Made by a program: the position numbers and the translations under genes. A model generated the notes under the pieces. It was not told where the DNA came from. It saw only the letters and a list, made by a program, of their open reading frames with translations, and ran no database searches. A DNA stretch of 64,000 nucleotides from Earliella scabrosa (taxonomy: Eukaryota; Basidiomycota; Agaricomycetes; Polyporales; Polyporaceae), in contig JABYQQ010000038.1 in NCBI GenBank assembly GCA_022605405.1, positions 62,001 through 126,000 on the forward strand, in the 5' to 3' direction. This document shows, one piece after another, positions 55,676 through 64,000 of this stretch; position 1 is the first letter of the stretch; every line of letters begins with the position of its first letter.

Positions 55676-58375
55676 TCAGCCTGCAAGCGGACCGCGACTC
55701 CTCCGCCGCTCCTCGCTCCCAGGAGGCTCAGGATCCATCCTGCCCAGCACCTCCTCCGACGCGATGCTGAACCCGCTCCTGACGCTCCCCGTCGACGCCA
55801 GTCGCGGGCGCACATACGCCGGCAGCCCTGGTACCCCGACTCCACCTGCGCTCCCGATGCTCGCCCCCGGACTGTCGAGCTGCGGCGACGGGGGCACGCT
55901 CCCGCTGTCCAGCGGGCTATCCCTCCGAGCCCCGCTGGGGCCCGCGTAGGCCAAAGGATCGAGTGGCCGCCGCACCGTCGTCCCCGCACTCGAGCTCGGC
56001 CGGTCGGCGGCAGTAGCGGTCCTGTCCGTAGACGTGCTGCTGGGCTCGCGCCGCCTCGAGCCCCGCCCGAGGCCTTGCAGCGACGCCATGAACGCCTCGT
56101 TCATCTCGCGCAGGCGCTCGTCAATGTCGCTCTCCGTCGCGAGCACCGGACCGGTGTACGGCGACGAGACCGCGCGTCGTCCAAGGGACCCGACGCCGCT
56201 CGACTGACCCGAGCCCGACTCTTCTTGGATCGTGGCTTCGCGTGCGGGCCCGTAGGGCGGTCCTGCGGGCGACTCGGAGCCTTCGCGTCTGCTCGGCAGC
56301 GGCTTGCGCGCGTCAATGTCCTGGACGAACGCGGAGATGTCGTCCTCTTCCGTATTTGCGCTCAGGTATGCTGGGACCTGGACGGCCGTAGGCGTGCGGT
56401 GAGTAATTGCACTTGCATCCACGACAGAGACGAAACGCACCTTCTCCATCTCCTTCGTCGCGCTTGCGGGGCTGCCTCGGGGACTGGCCTCTGCTGCTGT
56501 GCCACTCGCACTCGCACTCGCACTCGCACTTGCCGATGCGATCCTATTGCCAAAGCTGCTGGAATACCTCTTCCCTTGCATTCTGGGTGAGCTCCCAGAA
56601 GCGGCGCCCGAAGGGCTAGCTGAGATGCCCTCCATCGACTGCGGCCGACCGGACCCCAGGCTCGACGGCAGGAACGGCGGGGACGGTCTGAATGGCGCCA
56701 CAGGAGACGTTGCGAAGTTGCTTCCAGCCCCAGTAGGCGATGGAGGCACGCGAGAGGAAGTCGGCGACTGCGCCGGACGCCCAGGGAGTGAGGGTCCAGT
56801 CCCGGCAGACAATGGCGAGTGCTGGCGAAGGGACGGTGATGGGGAGTGGAGCGATGGCGAGGAGGAGATGGTGGACGACTTGAACGCGTTGACCGAGGTG
56901 ATGGGTCTGCGGATCGGGACACCACTCACGGAGGAGTTGTCCTGCTGCACGCAACGGCACACGATCAACGCAAGCTCGGACAGAGACGGGCGACAGAATA
57001 AATACCACATACCGAACTACGTCCCTGCAAGCTCTCCCGGCGCATTCGTGCTGCTAGGGTTGACACGTCTTCTCGCGAGCCAATCGAGCCGGCCTGTCTT
57101 GAAGACGACGTGTCCGACACACCTGAGGTGCCCATACCCGCCCCGGACAAGTTGCGCGTGACGGGGAGCGGTATGTTCCCGAGCCTGGGGCTCCCGCTCG
57201 GGCTGCCCTTCGCAGCCTGGGTCGACGAGAAGGAACCTGATCGGGTATGCGATGCAGAGGGCGGGGGGAGAACAAACCTATCAGCGATGGAGCGGGGTGG
57301 TGAGCGGGGTAATGATGTGCGGAGGGGCAGACTCCCGGGCGAGCCACTGATGCTGTCGCGCTGCTGGTTCTTGACGAGCGTCGGGGTAAAGTCTGGGCCC
57401 TCCTCGAGCGACAGAAAGCGGGAGGACAGGAGGGACTCGAGGTCGTCCAGCTGGAAGTTGGGCGATGTGAGGTACGTCACGGAGACGGAGAGCTCGCCCA
57501 TGGGGTGCGTGATCGGGGGCAGCGAGTGCCTGTCCTTTTGCAGGACGGGGACGAGCGCGGGTGGTGTTGTATCTGGTTTTCGAAGCACGGGTGAGACCGA
57601 CGGAAGTCACGCATGGCCAGTCAATTGCGGTCCCGAAGGGTGGAAAGAAGTGTGCATGTGCATGTGAAGAGCGGTAGGGAGAACGGAACGGATGGATGAG
57701 AGACATAGACAGGTGACAGCCACAGGAGAACTCACCGAAGGTCATGACCTCGCTCCTGTCGATGCCGTCGAACCCATCAACACGCAGCTGTATGCTGAAG
57801 TTACCGCCGCGGTTGCCCCCGACTCGTCTGCGGAGGCGCCGCGCCAGCTTCCAAGCGGGGAGGACACGGAGCAAGGTGAAGATGCTGCGGAAGAGCGGTA
57901 TGCCATGCTTGTACATCGTCGACGGGGCGACATCCTGGGTGTGGGGCTGGTTGTGGGAGTGGGGAGAGTATTCGAGGTTCCAGGACTCGAGGACGATGTA
58001 GCGCGGGACAGGGTCGATACGCACACGAGACGAGTCCGGGGCGAGATAGACAAGGACCTGGTTGGTCGCTAGCTCGGGAACGCAAAGAAGGACCTGGAGC
58101 TGGAAGAGGGGGACGGAAGTCGCAGTCGAGATAGAGCGATAGATACGTGTGGGCTCCTTGAATGTCTCCGGGTCAGGAGTCTCGAGATTGAACTGCAGCG
58201 AACGGAGACGGGTGAGCACGATGGCCCTGACGAGCTGGACGGAAGTACGCACCCATTTGTCGGTCTTGGCGGACGGGAGAGGCTCATGAGTGGCACGGGC
58301 ATGATTGACGACTAGGGCGAGCTTAGAGTATAATCTGTGGGCTATCTGGTCGGCCTTCTGGGTCTCATTGGACAT
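55676..58375 (-). CDS. ATG13: Autophagy-related protein 13 (822 aa)
   Basis: Regulatory subunit of the Atg1 kinase complex that starts autophagosome formation under TORC1 control. Exons (minus strand) are 58375-57736, 57572-57013 and 56944-55676, total 2,469 nt in frame. The N-terminal HORMA domain spans about residues 1-280: KADQIAHRLYSKLALVVNHAR, YRSISTATSVPLFQLQVLL, RYIVLESWNLEYSP, MYKHGIPLFRSIFTLLRVLPAWKL, and HPMGELSVSVTYL. The rest is Ser/Pro-rich and disordered, with the Atg13-type VNAFKSSTISSSPSLHSPSP segment and many potential phosphorylation sites. A perfect Ser-Ala alternation (SASASASASAS) lies near 56510-56535. An in-frame ATG upstream (58546) exists, but MSNETQKADQ fits the family start. 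Confidence 0.92.
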
Positions 58376-59229
58376 GGCAGGGGCGCGGGCGACGATGGCG
58401 GAGAAGACTAGGACGACATTAGGACGTATTTCTAGCAGATAGTCGTGGGCTGTGATGGTGGACGTGCAAGGCGAGGAGTCAGCTCGGCCTCTCGTGCCTC
58501 TCCCTCCTCGTCCTCCTCGATCGGGCCCTGCGCCGTTCAGAACCACCCACGCCCCAGCACAAGGCGCCCGCTATCTCCTCCGCGAGCCTGCCTTTTCCGG
58601 CCTCTCCCATCACCCGCCCCCACTCAGCTCGTCTTCCCCAGCTCAGCCCAGCCTAGTCACTCCTCCTCTCTGAGACTAGGACACTCCCATCTGTCTCGCT
58701 CTTCCCGCGCTGATGCCAATCCGAGCCCTTTTGTCCTCCCCGCAAGCAGCACGGTGGTCAGATCGATAGCGCCAGCTCTCTACACACGCTGTCTCCGCCC
58801 CCAACGACGCGTTAGCCTGCAAGCGGCCTGCAATAATATCCTACATGCTCTGCGCACCCCTCTGCCCCGAGCGTCATCGCGTCGTGTCCACGAGCACACA
58901 ACCTGCGTTACCGTACGCTCTACATTATCATATCCTCCCGCAGCGCTCCATCCGCGTCGCCCAGCTTTGCGAAACAGCCTTCAGCCTATAGGCTCAGCGG
59001 AAGCACCAGGCGTACGCTCACCTCGTGCCTCTAGTACGTACACAAGCCAGACCGCTCTCCTCTTCCCAGCACCCCAAATACAGCACCGCAAGGTGGTACC
59101 GCACCGCAGGGCCAACCGTGACTCACAGCATCGGGGAGAACGCACACTGTTCGCGGTACCTTTTCCTACTATCACGCGATCGACATCCCGCTTCAAAGCT
59201 ATTGTCCCCCTGTCTTCTGTGGTTGCGCA
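58376..59229. other. ATG13 promoter region
   Basis: About 850 bp between ATG13 and the upstream JmjC gene on the same strand. Open frames on the plus strand are antisense chance frames; no gene. Confidence 0.5.
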
Positions 59230-60540
59230 TCAGGATTTCCGCGGCAAGAACCACCACCCAACGCCCGCCGTCCATCCTCTCCGTCCTTTGTGCTCTCCTC
59301 CCACGCCTGGCGTGCGCGGGACCCCAGCAGCTTGCACCTGGACGTTCTCGACCCGATGCCACCAGCCTCGCGGCAAGAACAGCATATCCCCTTCGTGCAG
59401 GACACAGCTCAGCGCCGAGCCCGAGCTCAGCACGGCCTGCGCGGTCCGTGCGGGCGCGGAGGAAGGATCGACCAGGACTTCGAATCCTGATACGACGTCC
59501 GTGTCGGAGGTCTTGCGAACATGCACGTCGAACGGTGAGGTGTTGCGCGATACACAGCCGTTCCTTGGCGCGAGAGCTTCTGCGAGGGCGGGAGGCAGGA
59601 GGAGGAAGTGCTTTGCGTGCGCTGGAGGCATCGAGGACGCCGCGAGATGGTACAGGTTGTCGTACGGGTCGCGATGTAGCGGGCTGACCTGTCAATCGAT
59701 GGGACGCACGAATGGAACGCGTCAGTTTGAACGCTCTGCGCTCGACGTCCACCAGGATGTATGCACACCCACCGCGGCACTAGGTCCGATGAAGAAACTC
59801 GACTGGTACAGGTCCACCACGCCGCTCCGCAAAAGGGGTTCAAGCATCGACGGGGGCCGTATCACTTCCGCCAGGCCGGGCACCTACATACGCATGCAAA
59901 TGTCCACCGACGACACGGGATCAGTCATGCGCATACATCGAGGTGCGGAGGTCGGTAGCCTCATGCGCGGCGAGAGGCGACCCACCTCGTCTCGTGCCCT
60001 CCACTGCGCAAGGTACAGCTGCGCCCCTTCCGCGCCCCCGCCCACGCTGGTATCTCTCGTCTCCCCGGTCAGCCAATTGAGGTACACGCCCAGAGGCACC
60101 TCGAAGCGTGCGTCCGCGCCGGGTGGACCAGCAAGCGTCCTGTCGTATCGCCCCGCTTCGACCTCGACCAGCCGGTCCCCAGCGACCCGGAGGGTGCGGA
60201 GAAGCATTTCTGACGGATTGGGTCGTCCGTGCCGACGCTTTGAATCCGTCGCGTTTGTTGTCTCGTCCGCGCGAACGACCCAAGGTGTGCGGTCTGGCGA
60301 CCGCAGGTACTCCCGAAACGCGTCACAGGAGGCTGCAAGCGGGTAAGGCGCATCTGGGACTGGTCTGGTCTCGAGCCGACGCATGTTTGGGACGCTGGGC
60401 TCCGTGAGGGGTAGTCTGGTGTGGTCCGTCTCAGCAGCTGAGGCCGATGTCGGATACCCGCGGGAACGTTGTCGGATGGGTACGAGCATTCTAGCTCTGG
60501 GGTGGTAGACTACTCGGGCACGCATGTATGGCAAGGACAT
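59230..60540 (-). CDS. JmjC/cupin-8 domain oxygenase (374 aa)
   Basis: Predicted Fe(II)/2-oxoglutarate-dependent dioxygenase of the cupin-8 (JMJD5/JMJD7-like) group. Exons (minus strand) are 60540-59986, 59883-59773 and 59688-59230, total 1,125 nt. Iron ligands are visible: HxD in VSPLHRDPYDNLYHL and the distal His in FLPRGWWHRVENV. DLYQSSFFIGPSAAV precedes the HxD strand as in the family. The N-terminus (MSLPYMRARVVYHPRARMLV, then many Arg/Ser) could be a mitochondrial presequence (inference). The domain ends with GWTAGVGWWFLP. The target may be a protein side chain or tRNA base; sequence does not say which. Confidence 0.85.
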
Positions 60541-61012
60541 CGTCGAGGATTGTAAACAAACAAGTCGGGGCTGTTTACCTGCATATAACGCACTGACAGA
60601 CTCTGGGGAGAGCTTGTCGTTCGATAAACCCGGTGGCAGGTGACGACATGTCTGACCATCTTTGTGATCTATACTTAGCGCTATGCCCCAGCCCCAGCGA
60701 TTGCAAGAGAGTTTGCGCATGAGCACAGGCTCACGTAGTCACCCCGAGGCTCCGAGAATGGCCCTGTCTTGGCTTTGAGGAGAGGTTCTTATATCACCAG
60801 CATGTGTCTCGTTCCTTGGATTGTGTCCTGAAATTTGTGGACAGGCCTGCCCGGAGTAGGAAAGTGCCCGTAATCTCGGGTCCAGGACTGCCCGGAGGGC
60901 CACTGCCTTATACTCAGTTTCCCCGCACTATGTAGTACTCGGCCAGGATGAGAATCAGACCATTTGAACGCTCCCTTGACACCATAATATACAATCGTAA
61001 AGCGCTACATCC
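60541..61012. other. Spacer between JmjC and FunK1-like genes
   Basis: About 470 bp holding the JmjC gene promoter and the 3' flank of the kinase-like gene. No gene. Confidence 0.5.
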
Positions 61013-61885
61013 TCATTGATCAGCTTGCGTCTCCGTCTCTTGCCCCAATCCTTCAAGCAGCTCCTTGATTTCGCTGATAACCTCCTCGTGGGTTGGTGGC
61101 TTGACGGTTCTAGGCGCTTTATTGACCTTCTTTGCATACTTCTGTCGCATCAAAGGCAGAGAGCTACCGGGTTCGGGCTCCTTGAGCGGTTGGCATTGTT
61201 GGACGAGCAGCCAGATACCGACGATGAACGTGCTCAATGCCGGAGAACGTCGGTCCGCATATGTGCCAAGATATTCCAGTCCTTCCAGGCCGCCATCAAC
61301 GCCCAAGGCGTTCCGCCGCGCGACTATGAGCTCCTCCAGGCTGGTCGCAACAAAGAGACGGCGAAACTCTTCCTCAAGGGGCTTCCGTTGCGAACCCTTC
61401 AACGCGTCCATTCCATGCTTGTAGACGGCGTAGAGGATTGCATAGCATATGGATTCGAGATCCTGGCCTACGGTACGGGAAATCGGCTCGTTCTTTACAG
61501 CAGCACGGAGAACATCCGTAGCAACAAAGATTGCCGTACCCTGGGGCATCCGCCACGGTTCAGCATCCTAGAAGCAGTTGCCATTGTTGAGAAAACTCAC
61601 CGTCAGACCGTCGCCAGGTTGCTTGTCAGTGATGTCCTCAACCGTTTCGTCATCCGTGACTCGGCGCATGGAGGACGCAAACTCAAAATCTGTGAGAAAA
61701 CCTCCTACACGGTTTAGTGGGAGGTCAAACTGCTTGATGTCCTCCTGGGCATCCGCACGGGTTCTGCCAGGAGGCTTGTACTTGGCCTGAACGTCGATGA
61801 GCATGTTGCTAGTAGTTGACTGTCCTAGGTATTCCACGCGACTGTTGGGGTGGAATCTGGGTCTGCACGCCGTGTTTAGGTTCAT
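61013..61885 (-). pseudogene. Truncated FunK1-like protein kinase (279 codons)
   Basis: Resembles the C-terminal part of fungal-specific FunK1 kinases. Two exons fit (minus strand, 61885-61601 and 61567-61013) across a 33-nt intron. FLTDFEFASS (the DFG-like metal site, here DFE) is followed by the activation region, GTAIFVATDVLR, and VGQDLESICYAILYAVYKHG, where intact members have HDLESFFYVL. The C-lobe continues to a Lys-rich tail. However, the N-lobe (ATP loop, VAIK lysine) and the HRD-type catalytic loop are absent: before DFE there is only about 63 residues of non-kinase sequence (MNLNTACRPRFHPNSRVEYLG...). I call it a truncated, probably inactive copy; it may still be expressed. Confidence 0.68.
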
Positions 61886-62684
61886 TTGGACCGCAGTAGC
61901 GAGTCGAGCGATCACATGATCTGATTGAAACGCGTTTCACGATCGCTCTTCTCTGAATCTCTCTTTCCCTCTCTCACTCACTCTCTGTCTCTGGTCACTC
62001 ACCTTCTTTCTTCTCCAACGCCGCCATCGCGCCTTTTTCTCTGCTCTCCCTGCTACTATTATCTACGACAGCACAACTGCTCGCGACGACAACCTCCTCG
62101 ACCCGGACGCCATCGCGCTCGGTTGCACTCCATATGCCGGTAAGTGATGTACGCGTATATATCCGCATCAAATGCATGTTTAAGGGTTGGATGGACGCTT
62201 CTGGCTTAATTGGGGTATGATATTGATTGCGTTAACAGCTACCCAGGACTGTCGGTGCGTTTATACGCATATAGGCACCCGTGGCGTGGACTTTACTGAC
62301 TTCACTCTCGACAGAATGCACCGCAACATACATCACCTGGATACATATGGTGAGTGATTCTCTTTCACAAGTGTGGATGCTAGCGCCAGCCAGTGCTGGA
62401 GCGAGAGGCATCGATCGTCCTTTCGGCATTCCCATGCTGTGGAATGGATAAGTAGATGGATATGCTGCTTTACCTCATGCTGGACATAGAAGACAATTAG
62501 CACTTCTTGGCAGCTCTCGCGTTGAACGTTGAACCTGGGTGAACGTTGTTGGAGCGTTATGACCCCTATACTGGTAATATAACACCATTCGACCACATAA
62601 TAGATGATGGATCGCATCCAACTATTTCGGCACCTGGCATGCGCAGCAACCCAACTCAAACCGGACAGCTCCCACACGAAACGC
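61886..62684. other. Spacer between FunK1-like and transporter genes
   Basis: About 800 bp. A CT-rich tract (61945-62050) followed by several GT..AG-like pairs on the plus strand (62140-62345) hints at a small spliced transcript, for example through PDAIALGCTPYAG, but no start codon or domain supports a gene. Confidence 0.4.
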
Positions 62685-64000
62685 TCAATGCTTCTCGCTC
62701 TCGCCGTACTGGCCCTCCCCAACGTTGTTCAGCGCGTCCTCCTCAGCGTCCAAATGACGGAAGTGTATCCAAAACAGCGTGCCCGCAACGGCCGCGAGCA
62801 CCGCCATCGACCCATAGTTCCACACGAGCAGCGGGTCCGCCGAGAGCGACACGAACGCCTGCCCGACCGCCGCGCTCACCGCGTTCGTGAACAGATACAC
62901 GGACATGACGAGCGAGCGCATGTTCTTCGGCGCCTTCGTATACGCATACTCGAGCCCCGTGATCAACGCGAGGATCTCCGAGAGCGCGATGAGCACGTAC
63001 GACCCCGTCTGGATCCACACGTTCAGAGTGGAGGTGATGGGGCGCCCGTCCGCGTCCGCGCACGTCGCGACGTGGTACCCGCACGGGTTCGTCTTGTAGA
63101 TGTAGTGCTGCACGACCGCAGCCCAGATCATCGCCGCTGAGCCCGTGTAAAAGCCCATCGTTATCCGCTTGATCGGCGTGAACCGGATCCCGGCGCGCCG
63201 CAGGGCAGGGTAGATGAGGTAGTCGCAGATCGGGATAAAGATGATGAGCGCGATCGGGTCGAGGTTGGACAGGACGTCGTTCGGGACGCCGTTTGTTACC
63301 ATCGTTGCGGCCTGCGAGGTCAGGTTGTTGTTGATCTGGTTGTACGTGAGCCCTGCACATAGAATATTAGCTGGCGTCTGTGTTAGCCAAGAATCCACCA
63401 CTTACAGTAAACGGGGTACCACACGAAGACTCGGCAGGCTTTGAAGCCCCGCTTGACCTCATCGACCCACTGGTCGTCGAACGTCATCCACGAGGGCTTC
63501 TGCTCGCCCTTGTAGTTGCTCGGCTTCGCAGACTCCCAGAAGTCAGGCGTGTTCATGTTCTTGAGAGTCTTGAAAGGGTTCAGAGACCACTTGCCCTTCA
63601 TCGCCGTGCGCCAAATCCGGAGAGCCTTCGAGAGAACGGAACCCTGAGGAGGTGAGCGTGTGTACATGTTGCGGCCCGCCCAAAGGACGATAGGGCAGAG
63701 CAGGAAAACGACGGTCGGGAGCGTGAACGCGAGCCAGAAGCCGACATACTGCCAACTGTGTCAACATCACCCTGATTCGATCTGCGCGGCACTCTGGCGA
63801 CATACCTTCTCCGAGTACGCCATCGTAATTTGTCCGATCAAAGCGCCGATGTTCGTAAACAAGTAAAAGTACATGTAGATGCGCGACGTCGTCATGATCG
63901 GGTCAACGATGACGCGCTCGCCCGTGCTCGTGTGGCCGATGAAGAGCTTCGACTTCTTGTACTGCTCCGCGACCAATGGCGACACGTTCGCCTTGAAACC
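62685..64000 (-). CDS. PTR2: POT-family peptide transporter, 3' part (401 aa visible)
   Basis: Proton-coupled di/tripeptide importer of the plasma membrane. The gene enters from the right edge; visible exons (minus strand) are 64000-63806, 63748-63406 and 63352-62685, all in frame. Family landmarks are IMTTSRIYMYFYLFTNIGAL and GQITMAYSEKYVGFWLAF, a large cytosolic loop (NPFKTLKNMNTPDFWESAKP), WYPVYWLTYNQINNNLTSQA, and ITGLEYAYTKAPKNMRSLVM, followed by the last TM helices. The C-terminus is acidic (LDAEEDALNN). The N-terminal TM helices and the ExxER motif lie outside the window. Transporter class is secure; the exact substrate is inferred from the family. Confidence 0.93.

Noticed and set aside
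58445..60346. 633-codon plus-strand frame
   Set aside because: Runs antisense across the JmjC gene and the ATG13 promoter; composition is Ser/Arg/Pro-rich without domains, while the minus strand has clear exons.
62090..62345. Possible small spliced gene (PDAIALGCTPYAG, then short exons)
   Set aside because: No convincing start codon, very short exons and no domain; kept only as a remark in the spacer entry.

Overview
The window is nuclear DNA from a filamentous basidiomycete, an Agaricomycete and probably a wood-decay polypore (my inference). The reasons are dense short introns (mostly about 45-70 nt, GT..AG), a large class I hydrophobin family, and basidiomycete-type families (DUF6533 membrane protein, FunK1-like kinase, Cpl1-like secreted protein, GH12 glucanase). 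No prokaryotic or organellar features were seen. All gene models were spliced by eye and checked for reading-frame consistency across every junction.

Layout. 1-3032: housekeeping genes (3' part of calmodulin, a small conserved disordered protein, proteasome subunit beta-3). 3340-30228: an array of ten class I hydrophobin genes on both strands, interrupted by a Cpl1-like cysteine-rich secreted protein (19068-20356) and a GFA/CENP-V zinc protein (27953-28461), with long gene-poor spacers of up to about 4.5 kb. 30514-31507: a secreted GH12 endoglucanase. 33563-43925: a four-TM membrane protein, an F-box protein, a SUZ-domain protein, a DUF6533 seven-TM-like protein and an Ecm14-like pseudo-carboxypeptidase. 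45482-47699: an amidase-signature enzyme. 48402-49683: a non-autonomous DNA transposon with inverted ends and a 7-bp target duplication, holding a nested inverted-repeat MITE and a G-rich minisatellite. 49935-54457: a 19-exon hydantoinase/oxoprolinase-DUF917 fusion. 55676-64000: Atg13, a JmjC/cupin-8 dioxygenase, a truncated FunK1-like kinase, and the 3' part of a POT-family peptide transporter running off the right edge.

The most interesting part is the hydrophobin array. All ten genes share one architecture: a variable exon 1, an exon 2 of 159-162 nt, and a 42-nt exon 3. The introns sit at the same two places in each gene and a TATA box lies about 85-130 bp upstream of each ATG. Diversity is concentrated in exon 1, between the signal peptide and the first cysteine. 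The extreme case is the 3340-4316 gene, where this linker has grown to about 188 residues of alternating Thr-X-Thr-X repeats. The array looks like a birth-and-death family of surface-coat proteins next to other secreted products.
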